Assembly (NCBI GenBank): GCA_947172415.1
Contig: OX359195.1
Location: 6,999,001-7,063,000, forward strand
Direction of reading: 5' to 3'
From: Chondrosia reniformis
Taxonomy: Eukaryota; Porifera; Demospongiae; Chondrillida; Chondrillidae
Length of the DNA stretch: 64,000 bases
Positions 23,291 to 35,853 of the stretch are shown piece after piece (within the stretch, counting starts at the first letter, position 1; each line of letters opens with the position of its first letter). The position numbers and the translations under genes are program-made. The notes under the pieces were generated by a model. That model was not told where the DNA came from, did not search any database, and saw only the letters and a program-made list of their open reading frames with translations.

Positions 23291-25118
23291 TTACATTGGA
23301 GTTGATTCATTAGATTGTTCCATGCTAGCATCATGTACTTGTCTTTGTGCCCTGGCAAAGTAATTTTCAATCTCATGTAATGTCTTCCCCTTGGTCTCTG
23401 GGAGGAAGAGTAGCACAAAAAGAAATGAGAGTGTACATATGATACCAAAAGTCCAAAATGCACCATATGGCTGCACAGCTTCTTGATAAGAATTGAAAGA
23501 GAAGGAAACAATTATCGACATAATCCAGTTTACACAAGTGACAATGCTCATGCACTTTCCTCGTACTGCCATAGGGAACATTTCAGAAGATAGTAGCCAA
23601 GGGATTCCACCCCAGCCTAGTGTAAAGGCAAAGGTGTATAATGCCAGACTTAAAATAGCTAACCAACTGAAGGCAGTATCACAAGCAAAGTTAACTTCAT
23701 GAATCAGTGCAGTTGTATTCAAATGATCACATCCATGTGATTCATATACAAAGAAATAGGCCCCAACTGAGAATGTTGAAATGATTAGACCGCCTGAGCT
23801 AAGTAAGAGCAACACCTTTCTGCCTATCACGTCAGCAAGAAACAAGCAGAAAATTGTACCTAATACTTGAAAGGCACCAATTGATCCAGCGGCAACTTCA
23901 TTTGGATTTTCAAAGCCTGCCACTTGGAAGATGGGTCCTCCATAGAAAATAACTGCAGATATTCCTACCAATTCTTGGAATATCAAGACTATAAGTACTA
24001 ATAAGAAAGGTTTCCAGACAGTTCGCTGTGGAAACATTTTCAATGTCTGTAGGTAAGTGAGTTCTTTATTTTCATGCAAATCAGTTTTCAAAGTTTCCAA
24101 TTCTGAACTAACGTTGACATTATGGCCACGAAACCACTTCAGTGATTCTAGAGCTGCAGGCTCTTTCCCTTTGTGAACCAGCCAGTGGGGAGATTCCTTT
24201 ACAGTCAGAAGTAGTATTTCTGCCAGCAGAATAATACTGAAGGCTATAAGAGCAAGATAGTAATATGATAGTGAATTATAGGAATCATCTTCAAATGGAA
24301 TGGCACCAAAAGCATATACAATTGCAGTCCCTATTACAGCATTCAGCTCTGGAATACAACCAAGAAAGCCTCGCCAGTTGGCTGGTGCGACTTCAGAAAT
24401 ATACATCTATGAAAAGTTTCAAAAATAAATAAAACACTATATTATGGTACCACTAAATATGCTTTGGAAATTTAAACTTACTGGCACTATAAGTGTGGCA
24501 CTGCCACATCCGTATCCCACAATGAGTACACCAGTGTAGATAACTCCAAAGAAAGCGGTTCCACTTGCGAGGCGAGAGAGGGCTATAACAGCCCAGCCAA
24601 CCAGGTAAAAGAGTCCCATTATCATCATTCCAATTTTCCTACCTATAAGATCTGCAATAAAACCAAACGTCAGACCACCTATTGCAGCTCCAACTGCCAG
24701 CATACCCTAATATCATTAGAAAAGAGAACGCGTGCAGTGCATACGGCGGCACGACACTATATAACTGCCACTGGCCTATTTATATAATTTGGCTAACCAC
24801 TAAACAGGGAAGCATATAATCTCAGACTATACTCTAGCTTACACCAAAAATGTCCTCCAATGTTGCAGAATGAAAGTTTGCATGGGAAACATTTCTAATG
24901 AATATCGGGTCTGTCAGTTGAATTAGAGCAGGCGAAAGAAATCCTATTCCATATCCAAAGCTGAAAGAAGCAAGGGACGCAATCATCGTCGCGAAAAATA
25001 CTGTCCATAATCTTTCGGGGCCACGAAAAAACTTGACTATCCGACCTATACCAGTAGCTACAGGTTTAGAAGAATTACTTTCGAGCAACAGAGGAGTGGC
25101 TTCGGTGTTGGAATCCAT
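23291..25118 (-). CDS. ST1: GLUT/TRET1-like sugar transporter
   Basis: Exons 25118-24843, 24706-24482 and 24406-23291 give 538 residues, the usual GLUT size. It is an MFS sugar carrier with about 12 helices. Landmarks are DLIGRK in loop 2-3 (exon 2), MYISEVAP opening exon 3, KESPHWL in the central loop, FQELVGISAVIFYGG in TM7, DVIGRKVLL, GWGGIPWLLSSEMFP in TM10 and PETKGKTLHEIE after TM12. The N-terminus has an acidic dileucine signal (EATPLLL), known in GLUT8/GLUT6 to direct endosome/lysosome location. Two classical sugar-site residues differ (Glu for the second Gln of QQ, Ser for the Asn in TM7), so substrate may not be plain glucose. It lies in tandem with ST2. Confidence 0.88.
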
Positions 25119-25364
25119 TTCTCCTCGTGACCTAGACTATGGACACGCCCAAGTTATTGTCATTTTGCAATTGGCTGAGGCTTAATAATTATTCATTTTT
25201 CATCATAGCCTTTGTATTACAATTAACTCGTTTCATGAATTTTATGATTACAAAAATTAAATATATAGAACAAATCATATTAAAAATAATATACATGTTT
25301 CTAGATCATTCATGGATGTTTTTATTAGCAATTTAAATACACAAGTGTTTATATAATCCTTATT

Positions 25365-27410
25365 TTATGTAGTCTCTGAGTTTTGCTGTTTTCCAGCAAA
25401 ATATTTTTCAATTTCATGCAAAGTCTTTCCCTTGGTCTCTGGAAGGAAGATTAATACAAAGAAAAAAGAGAGGAAAGAAAACCCAGTAAATGTCCAAAAT
25501 GCACCAAAAGGATAGACAAGAGTTCGATAAGAGTTAAAGGTAAATGAGATTATTACAGCTAATCCCCAATTTACAAAAGTGCCAATGCTCATGCATTTAC
25601 CACGTACAGCAGTAGGAAACAGCTCTGAAGATAGGAGAAAAGGTATGGGACCCCAGGATATTGAGAAACCAAATATGTAGAGTCCAATACTCATAATAGC
25701 CAACCAGCCAAAGTCTCTATTACACACAATATCATCAGTAGTAGCATTTAATGAAGTTGTAAGGTTACTACAATCATGTGCAGTATAGATATAGAAGTAA
25801 ACCCCGGTTGCACTTGTAGCTAAAGTTACAATGGCAGACCCTACCAGTAGAAGGACCTTTCTTCCAAGCACATCTGATAGGATGAGTGCTACGGTGCTGA
25901 AAATAACAGAAATTACACCAATAGATCCAGCTGCCACTTGATTTGCATTAGCAAATCCAGCCAGTCTAAATATTGGTCCTCCGTAGAAAGTAATAGCAGT
26001 AATACCTATCAGCTCTTGAAATGACAAAACAGCTACTACTATAAAAAGTGGCTTCCCTACTGCGCGTTTGGGCAATAGTTTTAACGTTTCAATGTAGCTA
26101 AGTTCTCTGTTCACAGATAAGCCTTCTCTGATAGTCTGCAGCTCAGCTTCGATATTTATATTGGGACCACGAAGCCATCTAATAGATTCACAAGCTGAGC
26201 CAATACGTTGCTTCAATATCAACCAATGGGGAGATTCCCTAACTGTAAATAACAGCACTATGTTTAATGCAGCGATCCCAAATCCAATAGCTGCAAGATA
26301 GTAATATGGAAAATCTTGATAGAAGTCAAGATTGGATGGAATTGATCCCAAAGCAAACACTAAGAGTATACCAAGAGTTGTGAATACTTCAGGAAGACAT
26401 CCCAACAGTCCACGTAGGTGTGCTGGGGAGATCTCTGATATATACATCTACAATAAAAAACATTACATCAGATATGAAATACTGAAAGTTATTAGGACAA
26501 ACAGCCAAATGAGTGAAGTCTCATGCTGCCCAGGGATACTAGCAACCACCTTCCAGTCATCCAAGACTTCAGCCACTGGTTTGGTATAATGATAATTTAT
26601 ATGTACATGTATACCCTTTGCAGAGGGTTAGTACATGCAATTAACTACTAGCAAAGGAAAAATGACCAGTTTATGGATGATGCTACTCACAGGTACTACA
26701 AGTGTGGCACTTCCGCATCCATAGCCTACAATGAACACTCCAGTGTAGATAACTCCAAAGAAAGCAGTTGTCTGCAAGAGGCGGGACACGCCAGTCACTG
26801 ACCATCCAACAAGAAAACACAAACTCATTATCATAATGCCTGTCTTCCTTCCGACTGTATCAGCAACTGTCCCAAAGGTCAAACCTCCTATGGCAGCTCC
26901 AGCTGACAGTAGTCCCTACACCAATCAGAGAGATACGTTTGAACTTAACTTTTGGTACAGAATACTACCAACATTAAATGGATTACAATGAGCTCGATTA
27001 CGAGAACAAAAAGTACATCGAATGTTAACTTTGTGGCTAGTTATCTAAGGACTCATTGGTCTTGTAATGGGTTCAAATAGACTCACTCCAAAGGTGTCTT
27101 GCAAGACTTCGGGACTAAAGTCAGCCTCAGAAACATTCCGGACGAATGTCTTGTCGGTTAACTGTAGCAAAGCTGGTGATATGAAGCCATATCCGTACCC
27201 AAAGCTAAGAGACCCGAGGGTGGCAACCAGAGAGGCGTAGCAGACAGACCAGTAACGTTCCTTCTTCTTAAATACATCTTTAAACTTTTTACAACAAATG
27301 TTCGAAGAGACTTCCTGATCTAAACTATAGGTTGAATCAATAGAAGTGCGAAGAGATCTATCGAATGCCAACAATTTAGTTTCTTCTGATGGATGGGAAA
27401 CTAGCGCCAT
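25365..27410 (-). CDS. ST2: GLUT/TRET1-like sugar transporter
   Basis: Exons 27410-27087, 26915-26691 and 26447-25365 give 543 residues. Motifs: DTVGRK, MYISEISP, RESPHWL, FQELIGITAITFYGG, DVLGRKVLL, SWGPIPFLLSSELFP (Phe in place of the usual TM10 Trp), and PETKGKTLHEIE. The N-terminus reads EETKLLAF, an acidic dileucine sorting signal. The gene is transcribed away from ST3, with 279 bp between starts. Only 246 bp separate its stop from the ST1 start, so the two minus-strand genes are tightly stacked. Confidence 0.88.
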
Positions 27411-27689
27411 TTTATTAAAACACGAGAGTAAAAGTACCCACTAAATAATCGCCATTTGACTTTCACCCCCATACTTCTTCCCCTTACAGCTTTCTTGGAA
27501 AAAGCAAACATTTCCTACTGCACTAAACTTGAGGTGGTCCCTGTTTGTGTAAACAACACGCAATTAACAATATAACCTAGTAGGAAGTGCTTGCTTGTTT
27601 ACTTAACCGCTCCGCTGGACCTGCAACCAGGCTGTCTTTTGCAATAATTATCTCTTCTTCTACAGAGTGCTAGCTTGCTCGTATCTATA
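27411..27689. promoter_or_regulatory. bidirectional promoter of ST2 and ST3
   Basis: A 279-bp gap between divergent ATGs. I see no TATA box and no CACGTG box, only a pyrimidine-rich stretch (TTATCTCTTCTTCTACAG) just before ST3, which could be a splice acceptor of a 5' UTR intron. Confidence 0.45.
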
Positions 27690-29716
27690 ATGGACGGAAG
27701 ACATGTACAGATGTCCACGCAGAAAACGCAGTCTGCTCTAAAAGAAACATTGCCACCAGTACTTAGAGATTATCAAAAGAGATTGTCAAGGTCCACTATT
27801 TCACGTTCTGCTTCGAGCGTTCATCCCAAAACGTTTTCAAGGACAAGTTTACGCACGATAGATTCCGCATTCTCTACAACTTCTGCAGTGATTGAAGTTC
27901 AATGCTGCACCAAAAGTTGCACAGTGCGAGGAACTGGACGACTATGGTCTGTCTTTTATGCGTCTATCGTCGCTTCTCTAGGATCATTTATGTATGGATT
28001 TGGTTACGGATTCTCTTCACCAGCACTTCTCCACGTAACTGATATAGATTTTATAAGAAACATTTCGCGAGCGGACTTTACCCAAGAAATACTACAAGAT
28101 ACATTTGGAGTAAATCTATATAAATGAGTTATAATTGTACATGCACTATAGCAAGCATATACCATGTTTTATCTAACTCACATATATACTTATTTTCCTG
28201 CTATATGTCCAATTCAGATGTATTATTTAAACTGTGCATGCGTGCATGCATGTCATTGTGTGATGACGCTAAATTGGTACATATATATATCCTCTGTAGG
28301 GAATGGTGACCATTGGTGCGGCTATAGGTGGCCTGTCCTATGGGACAATAGCTGACTTAATGGGAAGAAAAAAGGGCATGATAGCAATGGCATTTGTTTT
28401 CTTGATTGGTTGGGCAATTGTGGCTTTGTCTCGTCTTGCTCAAGGAATGGCCTTCTTTGGTGTGATATATACTGGCTTGTTTATAGTAGGATATGGATGT
28501 GGAAGTGCTACCCTTGTAGTACCTGTAAGTTGTGCACATGCAATCACATACTCTACAATACATGCATGTGCATGGTCATATTAGATGAGTCTATATGTGT
28601 ACAATTTTATCTCAAAAACTGTAGCTGTACATTTCTGAGATTTCACCTCATCAGCTTCGTGGATTATTAGGATTTATTCCTGAATTTGAAGTTGTTCTAG
28701 GTCTGCTACTAGTTTATGGCTTAGGAGCAATCCCTTTTCACCTTGATTTATATCAAGATCTACCATACTACTTTCTGGCTCTATTTGCCTTCTCTGTCTC
28801 ACTGGTGTACCTGATTCTACTGTTAACCATTAAGGAAACACCTCACTGGCTAGTACTTAAACACAGAGAGAATTCAGCACGCAGTTCACTAGCATGGCTT
28901 CGAGGACCAAAAGGAAAATTCAGAAGGGAATTGCGGCTTTTGGAGATCAGTATGTCAGAAAATAGAAACCTTAATTTTCTAGAGACATTTAAGCTATTTC
29001 CCAAGCGTACAGTATGGAAGCCTCTTATTCTCATTATCCTACTTATGTCATTTCAGGAGTTAGTTGGCATTAGTGCTGTTACATTTTATGGAGGCACTAT
29101 ATTTCAAATAGCAGGTATATCAAATCCAAACCAAGTGGCTGCCGGGGCAATAGGAGTAATTTCAGTACTAGCAACCACAATGGGTCTTCTATTAATGGAT
29201 GTGCTGGGGCGAAAGATCTTACTGTTAATCAGTTCTACCTTTGCTTTAATAGCTACACTTTCAATGGGAACATACTTCTATGTTACAGATTCTCAGAGCT
29301 GTGACTTGAATAATACTGTGGTAGGTCTTCCTGTAGTATGTTCTGAAGGGTTTAACTGGTTGGCCATATTGAGTATAGTCCTTTATGTGATTGGGTTTTC
29401 TCTTGGTTGGGGAGGCATTCCATGGTTGTTGTCTTCTGAAATATTCCCTACAGTAGTTCGGGGTAAGTGTATGAGTATAGCAACATTTGTAAGTTGGGCC
29501 TTTGCAGTAATTGTAACATTTAGCTTCAACTCTTATCAAGCTGCAGTTCAGCCTTATGGTGCATTCTGGACGTTTGCAGTGTTTTGTGCGCTGTCATTCC
29601 TATTTGTCCTCTTTTTTGTTCCCGAGACTAAAGGCAAGACTTTGCACGAAATTGAGGCACATTTCGCGGGAACACGTATGGAAGATTTGGTTTTAGAAGA
29701 TGAAGAAGATAACTGA
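27690..29716 (+). CDS. ST3: GLUT/TRET1-like sugar transporter
   Basis: Exons 27690-28109, 28300-28524 and 28625-29716 give 578 residues. Exon 3 begins with CTG (LYISEISP) where all paralogues have ATG, so a search for a methionine misses its first 60 codons. The N-terminal tail is long (about 90 residues before the first helix), Ser/Thr/Lys-rich and lacks the dileucine signal of ST1, ST2, ST4 and ST5. Motifs: DLMGRK, KETPHWL (Thr for Ser), FQELVGISAVTFYGG, DVLGRKILL, GWGGIPWLLSSEIFP, PETKGKTLHEIE. It lies head to tail with ST4, 167 bp away. Confidence 0.88.
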
Positions 29717-29883
29717 ATTTTTCAAAACTATATATTTCTTTCTTATAATTATACATGCATAATCATGATGATTTATATGAATTATGTATACTTTCCTCCT
29801 TTCTGACGGTTATTATGCATACCTTTTGTATAAGGGCGCGATATATACGCACGAGTACGCGATTAAGCAGTAGTCTAGCTATC

Positions 29884-31873
29884 ATGTCGACGTCTCTAGG
29901 GGAGAAATCATCTTTGCTAGAAAACAGTTTCTATTCAAGCGATTGTGTCTTATCACATCCCAATGCCAGAAGGTTAGAAGAATCAAACCAAGGAGCGTCC
30001 ATCAATCCATCACGTGGAACTCTACGGGAGATATTCGCTTTAATCAAAGGTCCTGAAAGACTTTGGTCCGTACTCTTTACCTCAATAGTTATAGCCTTAG
30101 CTTCTCTGAGCTTTGGATACGCATTTGGCTTTCCATCCCCTACACTTTTACAACTTAGCGATCCAAACTTCATTGGAAACGTATCTCGAGCTGATTTTCA
30201 AGTTAATAGCAAGAAAGATATTTTTGCCGTTAGTTATTGGAAATTACGTTTGTGCTATAATAGACAGCTGAACACACTTGTAATCCCATGCATGGCCATT
30301 CATGCAGAATTAGTGCATATACAACATAATGATTTATTGGTATACATGTATGCATGAGAATGCATGCATGCACATGCATTGTCCACAATGTATAGGGTTT
30401 ACTGTCAACTGGAGGTGCTATTGGAGGCCTCACCTTTGGTGCACTAGCAGATTGCTTAGGAAGGAAGAAAGGAATTATCATCATCCAAGTACTGTTCTTG
30501 ATTGGATGGGCAGTGGTAGCTCTGACAAGGCTTCTTCATGGTGTGGCTTTCTTTGCTTTGATATACATGGGGATATTCATTATTGGCTATGCAAGTGGTA
30601 GTATCAACTTAATTGCACCTGTTAGTACATGCACACACTAATAATTTGCATATTCATTTATTGATACAATATGTACATGTACGTACATTGTCATTCTTAT
30701 CTTTTTTCCAACTAATAGATGTACATTTCCGAAATATCTCCAGCAAGATTGCGCGGATTTCTTGGTTGCATTCCTGAATTAAGCCTTGACATTGGTATAT
30801 GTTTTGTTTATTTCTTGGGTGCTATTCCATGTGTCTCAGATTATTATTCTTATCTTTCCTACTACTACTTGGCTGCTATAGCCTTTGGTATGGCAATAGT
30901 AAATCTGATTCTCTTCTTTCCAGTAAAGGAATCACCACATTGGCTAATACATAATGGCTTTGATATTGCTGCCAAAAAGTGTCTAAAGTGGCTGCGAGGC
31001 TCCAGCATATGTATTGATACAGAATTGGAAAGACTTCAGAATGAACTTGCTGAAAACAAGGAACACACCTTGAAGGAGACACTAAAGATGCTTAAAAGAC
31101 CCTATGTATGGAAACCCCTAGTGCTAATGCTGGTTATTTTAAGTTTGCAGCAGTTAGTTGGAATTACAGCAGTCAATTATTTTGTAGGGCCTATTTTCGA
31201 AATGGCTAGCATTGAAAATGCAAATGAAGTTGCTGCTATTTCTGCTGGGGTATTTCAAGTCCTAGGTACATTTGTATGTCTCATTTTAGCAGACTTTATT
31301 GGAAGAAGAATGCTTATGTTTGCTAGCTCGTTAGGCTTAACACTGTCTTCTGCTACACTAGGGGTGTATCTGTTTTTCTTCTTTACCCATAATTGCAAAC
31401 AGGATCCTAAGACTGTTCAGCAAAATACTACATTTTTTGCAGAAGCTAACAACTTGAAATTGAATGTGACCAAATCATCAGACATATTCTGTGAGAGTAG
31501 CTTTAGTTGGCTGGCAATCGTAAGCATAGCTATGTATACCTTCTCGTTTGAGCTGGGATGGGGAGGTATCCCTAGATTGCTTTCATCCGAAGTATTTCCA
31601 ATAGCAATTAGGGGTAAGTGCATGAGTATTGGTTTCTTTGTAAATTGGTCCATCGGGGTAGTGATATCTTACTCCTTCAACTCTTATCAAGCATTAGTCC
31701 ATCCTTTTGGTGCATTCTGGATATTTACTGGGTTTTCTTTCCTCTCTTTTTTCTTTGTATTAATCTTCCTTCCAGAGACCAAGGGGAAGACTTTGCATGA
31801 AATTGAAGATTTCTTTGCAAGTGGTCATTTTTGTCAAGGTTGTAATCAAAGTGGGAACAAATGTACTAAATAA
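29884..31873 (+). CDS. ST4: GLUT/TRET1-like transporter, altered TM10
   Basis: Exons 29884-30228 (donor GTTAGT), 30396-30620 and 30719-31873 give 574 residues. Motifs: DCLGRKKG, MYISEISPARLRG, KESPHWL, LQQLVGITAVNYFVGPIF in TM7, DFIGRRML, and GWGGIPRLLSSEVFP in TM10. Arg replaces the conserved TM10 Trp (GLUT1 Trp388), so sugar or inhibitor binding should differ. PETKGKTLHEIE is intact. The loop 9-10 insert has several N-glycosylation sites, and the tail ends in a Cys/Gly-rich stretch. The N-terminus carries GEKSSLLE, an acidic dileucine signal. There is no frame break, so it looks functional. Confidence 0.87.
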
Positions 31874-32114
31874 TATTGCTAGCCTCACTGAAGGAATAGT
31901 TAGCATGAATTCAATATTATAATGATCGAAGTGTATACTATGTATATAGTCTGAGTATTGCGTAAGATTTTACTAAAGAAAGATTAATGATTAAAACATT
32001 TCAATGACTAAATATGGTAGGTGTGTTAGACCGCAGTCCTACGGGAGCATGTATTTATTGGGTGGTAATTAGAGGGGTAAGCGATACAGTGTTTGGTCGA
32101 AGTATTCTTTAGCT

Positions 32115-32915
32115 ATGGCGAGTGATCATGATGTTCACCACTACGAAGAAAGATTTGATCCAGATGCATACCTCATAATGTGCTTCAAATTCGTGCAAGA
32201 GTATGCAGCTCCCCTGGAGGTATTAAAGACCATCTTTGACGAGATCGATCTGAAGGAAAATTCAAAGTATTTGGACTATGGAGCTGGACCAACAATTGTG
32301 CATGCCATAAGCGCAACCGGTAATCCTAGCATATCTGAAGTTTACTTTGCAGAGTACACTACCGGGAATCGCAAGGCTATGCAGAAGTGGTTCGACCAAG
32401 AGAAAGATGCCTTTGATTGGTTACCGTTTTTCAGATACGTTGTAGAAAACTTGGAAGGCAATTCGAAGGGGACGGTGAATCGCGTGGAAAAACTAAGAAG
32501 GAATACTAAAGCGATTGTGCCCTGCGACATTACAAAAGAGCGTATTATCGCAGAAAATTACGAAGGGCCCTATGATGTCATTTCAGTTGTTGGAGTTTTT
32601 GCAAGAGCTAAAAATAGGGATGAATTCCAATGTTATGTCAACAAGATATGTAAGCTCCTAGCTCCAGGTGGCTTCCTAATTATTGGGTGGTGGGAACCCG
32701 GTGTCGCTAAATGTGACGATTATTACTACACCATCGGATCAGAGGTATTTCGAGATTTGACTTTGGATAAACAGTTTGTATCCAAAAGCATGGAAAATGC
32801 TGGTCTTATCAATGTCCGCTCAAAAAGAGCAGCTTGGGAGGTGGCTGATGCTAAAGATGGCTACTCTGGACACTCGAAATTGGCCTTGAACTTCCATTGG
32901 GGAAAGATGAAATAG
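32115..32915 (+). CDS. NNMT/PNMT/TEMT-family methyltransferase
   Basis: A single open frame of 266 residues with no intron. It aligns by motif with nicotinamide N-methyltransferase-type enzymes: LDYGAGPTIVHAIS is the SAM-binding motif I, FAEYTTGNRKAMQKWF motif II, KDAFDWLPFFRYV the typical post-motif II stretch, and CDITKE plus the late GGFLIIGWWEP strand complete the class I Rossmann fold. The family moves a methyl group from SAM to small amines (nicotinamide, phenylethanolamine, indolethylamine). The exact substrate cannot be read from sequence. It is cytosolic, with no signal peptide. It sits 240 bp downstream of ST4 on the same strand and just before the transposon. It is the only clear single-exon host gene in the window, which could reflect retrocopying or simply a compact ancestral form. 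Confidence 0.85.
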   Translation: MASDHDVHHYEERFDPDAYLIMCFKFVQEYAAPLEVLKTIFDEIDLKENSKYLDYGAGPTIVHAISATGNPSISEVYFAEYTTGNRKAMQKWFDQEKDAFDWLPFFRYVVENLEGNSKGTVNRVEKLRRNTKAIVPCDITKERIIAENYEGPYDVISVVGVFARAKNRDEFQCYVNKICKLLAPGGFLIIGWWEPGVAKCDDYYYTIGSEVFRDLTLDKQFVSKSMENAGLINVRSKRAAWEVADAKDGYSGHSKLALNFHWGKMK

Positions 32916-32978
32916 AAACGATGGCTACATATAATTAAGGAAAAAATATAGGTGATTTGTTAATTGCAGTAGAGTATA

Positions 32979-35851
32979 GAGTAATGTTGGGTATTACGGG
33001 ACGGCGGCCATTACCGGACATTACGTAATGATTGCTCATGCGTCATCAGTAAATTAGCGGGAAATTCAAAAACTTTTGTAAAGAATCATCTGAGCAGCAT
33101 CTATAAATAAACTGAATTTCAAACATAAACAATTAATGTGGAGGTAGGCAGGGGCATTCTTCTCCAGCTCTCTGATTTATGTCTTCAGCTTTACTTCCTG
33201 AGCTAAGAAAAGACATAATTTAAAGTGTTGCTACTCACCTAAAGATATTGCAAATTGTATTAAACTATATATCATTTTAAAGCTTAAAACATGCTTGTTT
33301 CAAAGCTAATGTAATTGTTGCATGTATTCCATAGAAATGAAGAATAAGTAATACTTATTTTCAATACATGTATGAGGCAATTATTGGTCACCTCTGAGGT
33401 AATTACTGGACACTCATATACTACTACAGATTTGTAAAATGGCATCAAAAAGGAAGCAATGGAAGAAAGAAGACTTAGAAAGGGCTATTGAAAGTGTACA
33501 GAATGGTTCAAACAGCATTCGGCAGGCTGCATTACTGTACAACATCCCAAAGAGCACCTTGCAGGCCTATACATCTACAAATGCTGATATAGACAGACGT
33601 CCAGGACCAGCCACCATCCTGACAGCTGAAGAGGAACACAAATTGGTACAGTGGTGTATTGAAATGGCTGCCATTGGATATGGCCAGACAAGGCAGCAGT
33701 TAATAGAAATGGTTAGGAACATAATGGACACCACAGGACGGCCTAACCCATTCAAGGACAACAGACCAGGTAAAGACTGGTGGTATGCATTTCTTAGAAG
33801 ACATCCAGAGATTTCAGCAAGGAATCCACAAGCTCTTCAAGAAGTTAGAGCTCATACATGCACACCAGCAGCCATATATCAGTGGTTCAATGAGTACGAG
33901 CAATTGTTGCTTAAGAATGACATACTGGACAAGCCTATAAGGATCTGGAACTGCGATGAAAGTGGGTTTCCATTATGCCCCAAGCCTGGTAAGGTATGTA
34001 TATATAGTGAAAGTTTAATTAATCATGATCTCATCCTTTTAGTTACAACTCTGCATCCATTTCCATTAGATTGTTGCACCAAAAGGAGCAAAAACCTTGT
34101 ACAAGATTACAGGCAATAATAAATCACAAATAACCGTATTGTGTTGCATCAATGCTGCAGGTGCAACAATCCCACCAATGCACATATTTCCAGGAGAGAG
34201 GTTTTCATATAACCCATTAGAGAATGGCATTCCTGGGTCTTACTTCGGGAAGTCTTCAAATGGTTGGATTACACAAGAGCTCTTTAATGGTTGGTTAACC
34301 AACCATTTTGCTAGGAGCATCCCGCCACAGCGTCCAGTTGTCCTGCTACTTGATGGCCACACTTAGCACATCAACCTAGATACTTCAATTTTCTGCAATG
34401 AAAATGGAATTCTTCTCTTCTGTCTCCCTCCCCATTCATCACATATTTTACAGCCCCTGGATGTTGGGTTATTTGCACCACTTAAACAGAATTGGAAGAC
34501 ATCAGTTGCAACATATCACCTCAACCACAAGAAAGGTGTAGATAAACGTTGCTTTGCATCTGTGTTTAAAGAGGCATATGATTCCACCATAAAAGTGAGT
34601 ACCATAACCAATGCTTTCAAAAGAAGTGGTACATATCCATGCAACAAAGATGCAATAGATCCACGCAAGTTAGCACCATCTGTAAGCAGTTACAAAGAAT
34701 CTACAACTGTGTCTGTACCTGTAAATGTTCCTATTGAGCCCATTCTGCAAATCCCTGTTGAATATGCACCTGATATTCCATCTGCTGAGGAGTGTAAAGT
34801 AACTGCTGACAGCTCTGAATTGGCATTAAAGGCTCTTGAGTCACAAATGGAACCAGAAATATTGACCAAATTTAAAAGACGGCTAGAGGAAGGGTACGAT
34901 CTCAAAGATGATGTACTGTACACAACATGGGTCAAGCTTAAGTTGGTAAAAGGCACTAACTTACAGCAGCCACCATTGGCCAATATTACAAATACCATAT
35001 GCATGCGACAGGCTGCAGCAACTATAGATGGGCTCTTAGAGGTACCTAAATCAACCAACAATGTGAAGCCTAGGAAAGCATGTACTGTGGCATTACCAAA
35101 GCACTTATCTGGAGAAGAAGTTATAAGTATGATGAGGGAGAAGGAGGATAAAAAAAGACAAGAAAAATTGAAGGAAGAAAGGAAAAGGCAAAGGGATATG
35201 AAAAAGAAATCAAAGGAGGAAGAGAAAAGAATGAAGGAGGCACAAAAAGTACAAAAGCAGTTGGAGAGAGAGAGGAGGAAATTCACTGGAAGGCGCCCCT
35301 GTCAAAAAATTCTGGCAATTTGCCCTGTATGCGGAAAACAGGAGAAGAAAGATGGTGGACTACCTTGGATACAGTGTGATAGATGTCATCAGTGGATATA
35401 CACATAAGATGCAGTAATATACCAGACACAGAGCAAGCTTTTGTACATGAAGAAGAATATGTTTTTTTTGTGATTTTTGTGATTAACATACAGACATGTA
35501 CAAACCTTTTGCTTAGCCTGTTTGTTTGATTTTTGATTTTGGATTTGGTTGCTTTGTGATAAACATGACAAAGTTTACAACTTTACGATGATGGGCGGCT
35601 CCACTATGACCGTCCGATAACCGCCTACGCACTGTCCAAAGACTGCCTCCATGTCCGGTAATGGCCAAGAAAATACCCGCAATTAATTGCCTCGCAGGCT
35701 CATAACGTAGAAACGGGAATCTCAAATTTAGCTGCCCTTTGTAGACGATGTCTGACCATACCTAAACAACAATAAAGCTTTCGATAAAATGTTTTCTTTA
35801 AGTCTATAGAAGGACAATTCCTTAGGTGTCCCATAATACCCGACATTACTC
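32979..35851 (+). mobile_element. pogo-superfamily DNA transposon, about 2.9 kb
   Basis: Terminal inverted repeats start GAGTAATGTYGGGTATTAYG and match at about 22 of 24 positions (32979-33002 and 35828-35851). The flanks show the TA target duplication (32977-32978, 35852-35853). A second, inner inverted repeat (GGCCATTACCGGACAT at 33007-33022; ATGTCCGGTAATGGCC at 35650-35665) is perfect and may be a transposase binding site. One transposase gene lies inside. The element carries a stop and a frame slip in that gene, so this copy is probably inactive, though the TIRs look young. Confidence 0.85.
33439..35407 (+). pseudogene. pogo-type transposase (HTH-psq, DDE_1, C-terminal PHD-like finger)
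   Basis: Exon 1 (33439-33993) and exon 2 (from 34070) join in phase across a short GTATGT..ATTAG intron. The N-terminus is a pipsqueak-type HTH (KKEDLERAIESVQNGSNSIR, then PKSTLQAY), followed by a CENP-B-like HTH. The DDE_1 catalytic core shows the three acidic sites in NCDESGFPLC, LLLDGHT and LQPLDVGLF. After it come a long charged coiled coil (about 35130-35280) and CPVCGKQ...WIQCDRCHQWIY, the start of a PHD-like zinc finger. Defects: TAG at 34364-34366 right after LLDGHT, where relatives have Ser, and a probable one-base slip near 35400 that cuts the finger short; the remaining HIRC part reads in another frame. The copy is therefore broken, but little else has decayed. Confidence 0.85.
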
Positions 35852-35853
35852 TA

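Noticed and set aside
34690-35286. 198-residue minus-strand frame (FFISLCLFLSS...)
   Set aside because: Antisense shadow of the Lys/Glu-rich coiled coil of the transposase.
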